A stretch of DNA of 64,000 nt from assembly GCF_036227485.1 (NCBI RefSeq), contig NZ_CP109479.1, positions 8,556,001 through 8,620,000 on the forward strand, given 5' to 3'. This stretch comes from Streptomyces sp. NBC_01451 (GTDB lineage: Bacteria > Actinomycetota > Actinomycetes > Streptomycetales > Streptomycetaceae). The first letter of the stretch is position 1; each line of letters opens with the position of its first letter. The notes below the pieces were generated by a model. That model was not told the origin of the DNA. It saw only the letters and a list, made by a program, of their open reading frames with translations, and did no database searches. Shown here one piece after another: positions 32,942 through 41,302 of the stretch. The translations under genes were made by a program, and so were the position numbers.

Positions 32942-34888
32942 GTGAGCGATAACCGAGAGTTGTCGACCGTGCTGCCCGTGGCGCCGACCCGGGGACGACT
33001 GCGTCCGCTGGGCCTGGACGAGGTCAGGATCACCGGCGGTTTCTGGGCCCGGCGCCGGGAGGTCAACGCCGGCGCCACCCTCGCCCACTGCCGTGACTGG
33101 ATGGAACGCGTCGGCTGGACCGGCAACTTCCGGGCCGTCGCCGAGGGACGAGTCCAACGGGACCGGCGCGGAAGGGAGTTCGCGGACTCCGAGATCTACA
33201 AGCTCCTCGAAGCGATGGCCTGGCAGACCACTGCCGGGACCGGCGGCGCGCTCGACCAGGACGTCGCCGCGTTGGCCGAGGCCGTCGCATCCGCCCAGGA
33301 ACCGGACGGCTATCTGAACACCGCCTTCGGCCACCCAGGACAGCAGCCCCGTTACAGCGACCTCGAATGGGGTCACGAACTGTACTGCTACGGGCACCTG
33401 ATCCAGGCGGGCGTAGCCCAGGCCCGCGCCCAGGGCGAGGGCGAACTGACGAAGGTCGCCCGACGCGCCGCCGACCACATCTGCGCCACCTTCGGCCGGG
33501 GCGGCATCGAGCGCGTCTGCGGCCACCCGGAGATCGAGACGGCCCTCGTGGAGCTGGCCCGGCTGACCGGCGAGGAGCGCTACCTCGACCAGGCGGCCCT
33601 GTTCATCGACCGCCGCGGCCACGGCACCCTCGCCGACGGCGAGTTCGGCCGCGTCTACCACCAGGACGACCTGCCGGTGCGGGAGGCCACGGTGCTGCGC
33701 GGCCACGCCGTCCGCGCCCTCTATCTCGCGTCCGGGGCGGTCGACGTGGCAGTGGAGACCGGGGACGAGGAACTGCTCGCGGCGGTCGGGCGGCAATGGG
33801 AGGCGGCGGTCGCCCGGCGCACCTATCTGACCGGTGGCATGGGCTCCCACCACCGGGACGAGGCCTTCGGGGACGACTTCGTCCTCCCGCCCGACCGCGC
33901 CTACTCGGAGACCTGCGCCGGCGTCGCCTCCGTACAGCTGGGCTGGCGGCTGCTCCTGGCCACCGGCGACCCGCGCTACGCCGACCTCGCCGAGCGGACC
34001 CTGTTCAACGTGGTCGCCACCTCCCCGTCCGAGGACGGCCGGTCGTTCTTCTACGCCAACACCCTGCACCGGCGCCACCGGGGCCCCGCCCCCGCCGCCG
34101 ACGCGGTGAGCCCGCGCGCCGAGTCGAGCCTGCGCGCCCCCTGGTTCGCGGTGTCCTGCTGCCCGACGAACGTGGCCCGCACCCTGGCCCAGCTCCCCGC
34201 CCATCTGGCCACGGCCGACGACCAGGGCATCCAGCTCCACCAGTACGCCGACACGGAGATCGCCACGACCCTCACCGGCGGCCAGGACATCGCCCTGCGC
34301 GTCCGCACCGACTACCCGTCCGGCGGAAACGTGACGGTACGGATCGACCGCTCGTCCCCGGCCCGCCCCTGGACCCTGTCGCTGCGCGTCCCCGCCTGGA
34401 CGGAGGGCGCCACCGCCTACCTGGTCGACCCGGACGGGACCTGCCGTACGGTCGACCCGGGCACGGCCGGGATCACCCGGCTCTTCCTCCCCGGTGACGA
34501 GATCCGGCTCGAACTTCCCGTGGCGCCACGCTGGATCGCCCCGGACCCGCGCATCGACGCCGTACGCGGCACGGTCGCCGTCCAGCGCGGCCCGCTCGTC
34601 TACTGTGCCGAGTCCGTGGACCTGCCGGACGGCCGTGAGGTGGACGCCGTACGAGTGGATCCGTCCGCCGAGCCGGAGGACGGGCCGGAGGGCACCGGCA
34701 CCGTGGTCGCACCGGGCGAACTCGTCGAACAGGACGGTCCCGGCGACCCCGCATGGCCCTACCAGCCGCTGGACCGAACCACCGTTTCCACCGCCGAGCC
34801 CGCGGGAATCGTCCTCGTCCCCTACAACTCCTGGGCGAACCGCGGCCCTTCGACGATGCGCGTCTGGCTGCCGACCGCGGAAACGTGA
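32942..34888 (+). CDS. Cytoplasmic GH127 beta-L-arabinofuranosidase
   Basis: A 648-residue enzyme without signal peptide and of the length of Bifidobacterium HypBA1. An (alpha/alpha)6 barrel (about 20-430) is followed by two beta-sandwich domains. The zinc-thiolate active site of the family is present: E323 and C325 in AYSETCAGVASV, and C406/C407 in WFAVSCCPTN, where C406 corresponds to the cysteine nucleophile. GTG 32942 has AAAGG 9 bases upstream; the TTG one codon earlier is less likely. It should release L-arabinose from beta-L-arabinofuranosides imported by the transporter encoded just upstream. Confidence 0.93.
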   Translation: MSDNRELSTVLPVAPTRGRLRPLGLDEVRITGGFWARRREVNAGATLAHCRDWMERVGWTGNFRAVAEGRVQRDRRGREFADSEIYKLLEAMAWQTTAGTGGALDQDVAALAEAVASAQEPDGYLNTAFGHPGQQPRYSDLEWGHELYCYGHLIQAGVAQARAQGEGELTKVARRAADHICATFGRGGIERVCGHPEIETALVELARLTGEERYLDQAALFIDRRGHGTLADGEFGRVYHQDDLPVREATVLRGHAVRALYLASGAVDVAVETGDEELLAAVGRQWEAAVARRTYLTGGMGSHHRDEAFGDDFVLPPDRAYSETCAGVASVQLGWRLLLATGDPRYADLAERTLFNVVATSPSEDGRSFFYANTLHRRHRGPAPAADAVSPRAESSLRAPWFAVSCCPTNVARTLAQLPAHLATADDQGIQLHQYADTEIATTLTGGQDIALRVRTDYPSGGNVTVRIDRSSPARPWTLSLRVPAWTEGATAYLVDPDGTCRTVDPGTAGITRLFLPGDEIRLELPVAPRWIAPDPRIDAVRGTVAVQRGPLVYCAESVDLPDGREVDAVRVDPSAEPEDGPEGTGTVVAPGELVEQDGPGDPAWPYQPLDRTTVSTAEPAGIVLVPYNSWANRGPSTMRVWLPTAET

Positions 34889-34937
34889 TCCGGCCGACCG
34901 CGGACCAGGCCCCCGAACCCCACGATCGGAGCCCGAG

Positions 34938-37085
34938 ATGACCCAACCGCCCACCCGGCGAACCCTGTTGCGACTTGCCGCCGGAGGCGTGGCCGCCACA
35001 CCGCTCGCGCACGCGGTGCCGGCCGCGGCTCTCCCCGCGCTGCCGGCGTCGGACACCGCTCTCGCCGTCGCCGCCCCGCCCGCCACCTGGTCCGTACAGC
35101 CCTTCCCCCTGGACCAGGTCACCCTGGGCGACGGCGTGTTCCGCCGCAAGCGCGACCTGATGCTGGAGTTCGCCAGGGCCTACCCGGCCGACCGCATCCT
35201 GGCCGTCTTCCGGGCCAACGCGGGCCTCGACACCCGGGGTGCGCAGCCGCCCGGCGGCTGGGAGACCGCCGACGGCAACCTGCGCGGTCACTTCGGCGGT
35301 CACTTCCTCACCCTCGTGGCGCAGGCGTACGCCGACACCCGGGAGGCCGCGCTGAAGACCAGGCTGGACTACCTGGTCACCGCCCTCGGAGAGTGCCAAC
35401 TGGCCCTGGCGGACCACGGATCGCCGCGTCCCAGCCACCCCGGATACCTGGCCGCGTACCCGGAGACACAGTTCATCCTGCTGGAGAGCTACACGACCTA
35501 CCCCACCATCTGGGCGCCCTACTACACCTGCCACAAGATCCTGCGCGGCCTCCTCGACGCCCACACCCTCACCGGCAACCAGCAGGCCCTGACGATCGCC
35601 TCGAAGATGGGCGACTGGGTGCACAGCAGGCTCGGCCGCCTGCCCCAGACGCAGTTGGACCGCATGTGGTCGATCTACATCGCCGGCGAGTACGGCGGCA
35701 TGAACGAGGTGCTGGCCGACCTGTACGTCCTCACCGGCCGGGCGGAACACCTCGCCGCAGCCCGCTGTTTCGACAACACCGCGTTACTGGACGCCTGCGC
35801 CGACAACCGCGACATCCTCGACGGCCGGCACGCCAACCAGCACATCCCCCAGTTCACCGGCTACATGAGGCTGTTCGACCACACCGGTGCGGCCAGGTAC
35901 GCCGACGCCGCCCGCAACTTCTGGGGCATGGTCGCGGGCCCCCGGACGTACAGCCTGGGCGGCACCGGCCAGGGCGAGATCTTCCGCGCGCGGAACGCGA
36001 TAGCGGCGACCCTCACCGACAACAACGCCGAGACCTGCGCGACGTACAACATGCTGAAGCTGAGCCGGCAGCTCTTCTTCCACACCCCCGACCCCGCCTA
36101 TATGGACTACTACGAACGGGGCCTGACCAACCACATCCTCGCCTCCCGCCGGGACGCCCGCAGCACGACGAGTCCGGAGGTCACCTACTTCGTCGGCATG
36201 GGCCCGGGAGTCGTGCGCGAGTACGACAACACCGGTACCTGTTGCGGTGGCACCGGGATGGAGAACCACACCAAGTACCAGGACTCGGTGTATTTCCGCT
36301 CCGCCGACGGCAACACGCTGTACGTCAACCTCTACCTCGCCTCCACCCTGCGCTGGCCCGAGCGGGGCCTCGTCATCGACCAGACGAGCGACTACCCGGC
36401 CGAGGGTGTGCGCACCCTGACGTTGCGCGAGGGCGGCGGCAGTTTCGACCTCAAGCTCCGGGTGCCGTCGTGGGCCACGGGAGGCTTCACCGTCACGGTC
36501 AACGGGGTTCCGCAGCCGGCCGTGGCCGTGCCCGGCAGCTACCTCACCCTGAGCAGGAACTGGCAGGGCGGTGACCGGATCACCGTCTCCACCCCGTACC
36601 GGCTGCGCGTCGAACGGGCCCCGGACGACCCCACGGTCCAGTCGCTGTTCCACGGCCCGGTCCTGCTGGTCGCCCGGAGCCAGGCCACGACCTTCCGTAC
36701 CTTCTCCTTCTACAAGGACTTCACCCTGCAGGGCGACCTCGCCGCCTCGGTCAGACCCGAGGGCCGCCCGCTGCACTTCACCACACACGGCCTGGTCCTG
36801 GCGCCCTTCCACATCGCGGACACCGCCCGCTACCACGCCTACTTCAGACGCTCCGAGCCCGTCGTCGTGTTCGGCACGGCCACCTCCGGCGTACCCAATC
36901 GCGCCCGCACGGACGGCCAGACCTTCCTCGACGTGCTCTGGGCGCGGGCACCCTTCGCCACCCAGGGTGCCTTCCTGGACGCGGTCCGGGTCCTCGCCGA
37001 CACCTGGCTGTCCCAGGGCCTGTTCAGCCGGGCCGAGCGGGACGCGGTCGTCGCCGCCTCCGTCCGGGCGAACCTGAGGCGCTGA
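34938..37085 (+). CDS. Secreted GH127/GH146-type beta-L-arabinofuranosidase (DUF1680), TTA codon
   Basis: A 715-residue exported relative of GH127. A Tat-type leader (RRTLLRLAAGGVAATPLAHA) precedes the (alpha/alpha)6 barrel, whose metal/thiolate residues are E365 and C367 in NNAETCATYNM and C435/C436 in GTCCGGTGMENH. These spacings match the GH127/146 zinc-cysteine site. ATG 34938 follows GGAG at 7 bases. Codon 283 (35784-35786) is TTA, one of only two in-frame TTA codons I found, so translation should depend on the bldA tRNA and on developmental stage. It is the last gene of the importer operon and is followed by a strong bidirectional terminator. It would act outside the cell on polymeric or protein-bound arabinofuranosides. 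Confidence 0.88.
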   Translation: MTQPPTRRTLLRLAAGGVAATPLAHAVPAAALPALPASDTALAVAAPPATWSVQPFPLDQVTLGDGVFRRKRDLMLEFARAYPADRILAVFRANAGLDTRGAQPPGGWETADGNLRGHFGGHFLTLVAQAYADTREAALKTRLDYLVTALGECQLALADHGSPRPSHPGYLAAYPETQFILLESYTTYPTIWAPYYTCHKILRGLLDAHTLTGNQQALTIASKMGDWVHSRLGRLPQTQLDRMWSIYIAGEYGGMNEVLADLYVLTGRAEHLAAARCFDNTALLDACADNRDILDGRHANQHIPQFTGYMRLFDHTGAARYADAARNFWGMVAGPRTYSLGGTGQGEIFRARNAIAATLTDNNAETCATYNMLKLSRQLFFHTPDPAYMDYYERGLTNHILASRRDARSTTSPEVTYFVGMGPGVVREYDNTGTCCGGTGMENHTKYQDSVYFRSADGNTLYVNLYLASTLRWPERGLVIDQTSDYPAEGVRTLTLREGGGSFDLKLRVPSWATGGFTVTVNGVPQPAVAVPGSYLTLSRNWQGGDRITVSTPYRLRVERAPDDPTVQSLFHGPVLLVARSQATTFRTFSFYKDFTLQGDLAASVRPEGRPLHFTTHGLVLAPFHIADTARYHAYFRRSEPVVVFGTATSGVPNRARTDGQTFLDVLWARAPFATQGAFLDAVRVLADTWLSQGLFSRAERDAVVAASVRANLRR

Positions 37086-37088
37086 CGG

Positions 37089-37129
37089 CCGGAGGGAGGG
37101 GAACCGGGCAACGGTTCCCCTCCCTCCGG
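37089..37129. terminator. Strong bidirectional terminator
   Basis: Perfect 17-base arms CCGGAGGGAGGGGAACC (37089-37105) and GGTTCCCCTCCCTCCGG (37113-37129) enclose a 7-base loop, between the convergent secreted GH127/146-type gene and the second GH30 gene. It serves both transcripts. Confidence 0.92.
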
Positions 37130-37138
37130 AGCGTGCCG

Positions 37139-40100
37139 TCAGCGTCGTACGAGTGTGATCCGGTACGTCGTCGTCCGCGTCCCGTCCTCACCGGTCACCG
37201 TGACGACGGCCTGCGTCCGGCCGTGCTCGTGGACCTTCTCGACCGTGATGTTCGCATAGGGGTCGCGAGCCGTCGCCGTGACCTCGGCCCGCGCCGGATC
37301 GCCGGTCCTGACCCGGTAGTCGGTCGTCCCCGGGTCGAAGGACGCCACCGGCACGCCGGCCACCTCGATCGACGCGGCGGCCGAATCCGCCGAGACACCG
37401 GGCGACTTGGCGTACACCTCGAGCTCGCTCATGGTGATGTAGCCGCCCTGACGTGCCGTCATGACCACCCGCACCCCGGCAGCGGGCCCCGCCGTCAGCG
37501 GTACGTCGATCACCGGCGCGCCCTCGGTCCCGACCGGGACGGTGCCGCTCGCGTCGGTCCAGGTGTCGCCGCCGGCCGCCCGCACCTGCACCTTGAGGCT
37601 CGCGGGGAAGGACGCGTTGGACCCGTCCCGGTAGAAGTGCGCGACGACCCTGCTCAGGTCGCGGGCCTTCGGCAGTGTGCAGGTGATGGTGTCGGAGGGG
37701 TTCTTGGTGTTCCCCGACTTCCAGTTCGACCATGCCTTCTCGGTCAGGTCGCCGTTGCGCAGGCGCTCCGCCGAGTACCCGCTCTCGGTGAACGTGGCGG
37801 CGACGGAGACGTCCGGGTCGGGCGCGATGTTCGCCGTCACCGGTGCCGTGACCTGGACGCGTACGGCCGCGTCGGCCGTGGTGCCGCCGACGATCCGGGC
37901 GACGCCGTGCAGGGTGACGGTTCCGGTCGCGCCGAACGCCCCCTCGGGCGCCGCGTCCCAGGTGACCGGAAGGTCGGTCCGGCCGCCGTGCGCGCCGATG
38001 CCGGCCACCGTGCCGGGCAACTCCGGCTGCCCGCCCACGTACGTCTTGGCCCGGCCGGGCAGGGTCGAGGCGATCGTGTCGACGGTGACGACCGCCTTCG
38101 CGGGGATCGTGCGCCCGAGCGCGTCGGTCGCCTCACCCTGGACCCGCACGGTCCCGGCCTTGCGCCAGGCCCGGTCCGACGGCAGGTCCCACACGACGGG
38201 GAGGGTGCCGCGGGCGCCGTCGCGGAACACCGGCGTCACCGTCCTCGGCAGTTCGGGCCGCAGCCCGGGGACGGTGAACGTCGTCGCGGGCTCCGTGCGC
38301 AGTACCGTCTCGTCGGGCACCGACCAGCGCTGGTTCGACGCCGAGGTCGGTGTGTACGTCGACACCTTCGCGCCGTCCGCCGAGGACTGACCGGTGACGT
38401 CGAGCAGGCGGCCGGTGGCGGCGTTGACGAACGTCCAGGTGCCGTCGCCGGTGGTCGACAGGATCCACTGGGCGCCGCTGTCGGGCTCACCGGCCGCCGG
38501 GTCCGGGGTCTCCAGGACGGCCGCGTTGTCACGCACGGCGAGCCGCTTGCCGGTGGTGGCGCTGGTGAGGGCGTAGCGTTCGCGGTTCTCGGTTCCGGGC
38601 GTCAACTGCCGCACGGACCAAAGCTGTTGGGAGTCGGCTGCGTCGGTGGTGCGGATGACGACGCCGGTGCCGTCGTCCGACGGGGTCAGCGACTTGCCGC
38701 TCTGGGTGCCCTGGAGGCGGTAGACGTGCCCGGGCTGGACCAGGGCGGCGTCCTTCGCCACTCCGGCGACACCCTCGACCAGGAAGGTCGTGACCGACTT
38801 CGCCGGGACGGTGAGCGTCGCCGACCGGTCGGTCACCCGCACCGGAGTGCCCCGCACCAGCGCGCCGTCGGCGCTCGTCACCACGGGCGTCACGGACGCC
38901 TTCCGCGAGACCTTGCCGAAGCGTGAGAGGTCGAGGGTCACGGAACGCGCGGTCGTGCCGCTGTTCACGTGGACCGCCGTCGCCGCACGGCCGGACGCCT
39001 TCACGGCGGCGACGGTGGACGCGTCGTCGGTCTTCACGAAGTGGTCGCCGGGGCGGATGTAGTGGGTGAAGTTGCGGATGGTGTGGAACTTGGAGTTGGC
39101 CTTGATCGGGCAGGTCTCCAGGGTGTCCGTCGCGGTGCAGTTGAACGGGACGTGGATGCTGCCCCAGTTCTTGCCGGCCGCCGCCTGGGGGATCGAGTCC
39201 TCGATCGGCTGCCAGAACACCCAGGCGGAGGGCTCCAGTTCACGCATGTCGTCGACCATCCGGGTGGCGATGCCGAGCCCCGGTTCCATGCTCGTGAAGT
39301 CGGTCCCGGTACCCCAGGTGCCTTCGACCTCGCTCATCCACAGTTTCCGGTCGGCGCCCTTGGCGATGTCCCGGGCGCTGGTGCGCATTCCGGTGCCGTA
39401 GGTGTGCACGTTGAGCTGGTCGACGGCGGCCCGGGCCTCGGCGCTGTACGCGTTCCAGTTCTGGGTGAAGATGCTCGGGTTGGTCTCGTCCATCGCGGAG
39501 ATCGCCGCGTCGGTGCTCGCTCCGGCAAGTGCCTTGTCCAGGGCCAGGACGACCTTCTGCTGGAGCGCGGGCCCGGCGTGCGCGCCTTCCTGACGGCCGC
39601 CCGTGGGCTGACCGTCGGCACCCAACTGGGTTCCCCAGTAGTTGGTGTTGGGCTCGTTCAGCGGGTCGATGGTGTCGAACTCGATGCCGTGCCGCTTCTC
39701 CATCTCCTCGGTCACCCGCACCAGATAGGCGGCGAACTCGTCGACACGGTCGGCGCGGATCTGGTCCGCGTTCGAGTCGAAGCCCCCGGAGACGTACCCG
39801 CTGACCGTCTGGAACCAGGGCGGCGAGTTGCTGAACGCCTCCCAGGTGGTGACCTTGTCCTTGATCTGGTCCACCCACCAGCGCTGGTTCGCGTCGGCGT
39901 CCCAGTTCCAGTCCTCCGGGTCGTTCGGGTCCCACCAGTCCATGTCCTTCTGGGTGGTGCCCGCGGGGGCCTTCCAGAAGCCCTCCATGGTCGCGCCGGC
40001 CTTCATGTAGTCGGTGCGGACGCCCGGGGCGTTGCCGCCGCCGATGTTGTAGCGCGCGATGTTGAGATCGAGCCCGTCCTCACCGAACAGCATGTCCACC

Positions 40101-40339
40101 AGCTGTCTTCGGACGGGTTCCGGATAGCCGCCCGTCGCGTTGGCGAACCAGACGAGGCTCGTTCCCCAGCCCTCGAACTCCTGCTGCTGGTACGACGGGT
40201 CGATCCGCACGGTGACCGTGCTCTGCGCCGCCGCTTCCGCGCTCGCCGCGGGTTGTGGGACCAGGAGACCCGCGCCGAGTACCAGGGGGACCGTCGGGGC
40301 CAGGGCCCGGGCGATGCGATGGCGGTGCCGAGAGGACAC
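37139..40339 (-). CDS. Secreted multidomain GH30 beta-1,6-galactanase-like enzyme
   Basis: A 1066-residue exported enzyme. A signal peptide (about 1-38) is followed by the GH30 region (about 45-525, acid/base E229 in PLNEPNTNYW, nucleophile E337 in WMSEVEGTW), a ricin/CBM13 trefoil (about 530-665), two Ig-like bacterial repeats (about 680-840; LPRTVTPVFRDGARGTLPVV and LPGTVAGIGAHGG), an F5/8-like binding module (about 855-985) and a C-terminal cadherin-like sandwich (about 985-1066). GTG 40339 has GGAAGGGAG upstream. The catalytic part is close to the GH30 of module A, but this protein carries far more binding modules, suggesting action on insoluble or cell-wall-bound arabinogalactan. Confidence 0.88.
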   Translation of the reverse strand: MSSRHRHRIARALAPTVPLVLGAGLLVPQPAASAEAAAQSTVTVRIDPSYQQQEFEGWGTSLVWFANATGGYPEPVRRQLVDMLFGEDGLDLNIARYNIGGGNAPGVRTDYMKAGATMEGFWKAPAGTTQKDMDWWDPNDPEDWNWDADANQRWWVDQIKDKVTTWEAFSNSPPWFQTVSGYVSGGFDSNADQIRADRVDEFAAYLVRVTEEMEKRHGIEFDTIDPLNEPNTNYWGTQLGADGQPTGGRQEGAHAGPALQQKVVLALDKALAGASTDAAISAMDETNPSIFTQNWNAYSAEARAAVDQLNVHTYGTGMRTSARDIAKGADRKLWMSEVEGTWGTGTDFTSMEPGLGIATRMVDDMRELEPSAWVFWQPIEDSIPQAAAGKNWGSIHVPFNCTATDTLETCPIKANSKFHTIRNFTHYIRPGDHFVKTDDASTVAAVKASGRAATAVHVNSGTTARSVTLDLSRFGKVSRKASVTPVVTSADGALVRGTPVRVTDRSATLTVPAKSVTTFLVEGVAGVAKDAALVQPGHVYRLQGTQSGKSLTPSDDGTGVVIRTTDAADSQQLWSVRQLTPGTENRERYALTSATTGKRLAVRDNAAVLETPDPAAGEPDSGAQWILSTTGDGTWTFVNAATGRLLDVTGQSSADGAKVSTYTPTSASNQRWSVPDETVLRTEPATTFTVPGLRPELPRTVTPVFRDGARGTLPVVWDLPSDRAWRKAGTVRVQGEATDALGRTIPAKAVVTVDTIASTLPGRAKTYVGGQPELPGTVAGIGAHGGRTDLPVTWDAAPEGAFGATGTVTLHGVARIVGGTTADAAVRVQVTAPVTANIAPDPDVSVAATFTESGYSAERLRNGDLTEKAWSNWKSGNTKNPSDTITCTLPKARDLSRVVAHFYRDGSNASFPASLKVQVRAAGGDTWTDASGTVPVGTEGAPVIDVPLTAGPAAGVRVVMTARQGGYITMSELEVYAKSPGVSADSAAASIEVAGVPVASFDPGTTDYRVRTGDPARAEVTATARDPYANITVEKVHEHGRTQAVVTVTGEDGTRTTTYRITLVRR

Positions 40340-40517
40340 GGCACTCCCTTCCACAACAAGGAGGCGAACAGAACCGAACAGAAGGAATCGAGCTGACGGC
40401 ATGCTTGATGACAAAAATGAACACGTCAAGATGGTGTGCAAGGTCCGTTGTGATGGAGGGACTTGGCGCAGTTCGTTGACGCGCCCGAAACATCTGGCTA
40501 GCCTCCCGGCAACCTGG

Positions 40518-40529
40518 GAAAGCGCTTTC
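40518..40529. promoter_or_regulatory. LacI-type operator GAAAGCGCTTTC
   Basis: A perfect 12-base palindrome in the divergent gap between the second GH30 gene (start 40339) and the HExxH protein gene (start 40581). Its halves match GAAAGC in the site at 29547-29558, so the module B LacI protein may bind both. The remainder of the 241-base gap holds no clear further element. Confidence 0.65.
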
Positions 40530-40580
40530 AGGACGCCGTCGTCCCCCAATCCGACGGCTCATCCCCCCACAGGAGCCCCC

Positions 40581-41195
40581 ATGAGTTCACAGCGAGCCAC
40601 TTGGCACAAAAAGGCGGTTGTGGCCGCCCTGGCAGCCGCGATGCTGGCAGTACCCGGCATCGCGCAGGCAGCCCCGCAGACCGGCCCGGTGGCCGGGGAG
40701 CGGGCCGCGGCGGCCACCATCACCTGGTCCCTCGTTCGGGCGAGCAACCCCACGGCGGACCAGCAGAGTGCCTACAACCTGATCACCACGGCCATGAACG
40801 CCGCCGTGTCCCGCTACAACAACCTCAGCGACCTCGGCAAGACCATCACCGTCCGCTACGAACCCGGTGTGCCCACCGCGGACGGCAGCCTCAACGGGAC
40901 CATCCGCTTCGGCAGCAACCGCAGCTACATGACCGAACGGACCGCCCTGCACGAGATCGCCCACACCATAGGCGTGGGCACCAGCTCGGGCTGGTCCTCC
41001 CTGGGCGGCAGCGGCACCTGGACCGGCTCCCAGGCCACCGCGCTGGTACGGCAGTTCGACGGCTCCAGCGCCAAACTGTCCACCGGCGGCGGTCACTTCT
41101 GGCCCTACGGTCTGAACTACGAGAACGAGTGGTCCGGCACCGCCGCCGACCGCCACGTCCGGATCGTCGCCGCCATGAAGAACGACGGACTGTAG
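40581..41195 (+). CDS. Small secreted HExxH metallopeptidase-like protein
   Basis: A 204-residue exported protein with a signal peptide (KKAVVAALAAAMLAVPGIAQ, cleaved near AQA). The zinc-binding HExxH motif is in TALHEIAHTIGVGTSSGW; a possible third ligand lies in the downstream GGHFWPYGLNYENEW. AGGAG precedes ATG 40581. I do not recognise a named peptidase family with confidence; similar domains are seen in secreted Streptomyces proteins, sometimes fused to lectin modules. A LacI-type palindrome 52 bases upstream places it with the polysaccharide-degrading genes, so it may process plant cell-wall glycoproteins such as the protein core of arabinogalactan proteins. That role is inference. Confidence 0.72.
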   Translation: MSSQRATWHKKAVVAALAAAMLAVPGIAQAAPQTGPVAGERAAAATITWSLVRASNPTADQQSAYNLITTAMNAAVSRYNNLSDLGKTITVRYEPGVPTADGSLNGTIRFGSNRSYMTERTALHEIAHTIGVGTSSGWSSLGGSGTWTGSQATALVRQFDGSSAKLSTGGGHFWPYGLNYENEWSGTAADRHVRIVAAMKNDGL

Positions 41196-41302
41196 ACGGC
41201 AGGAGAAAGCCGGTTGGTGCCTGATGACAAAGGTGCCACCGGGAGCTGCGTTCTTGTGAGCACCGCCTGAGCGCGTGGTCCGCGCGGTCCTACGGTCCGG
41301 CT

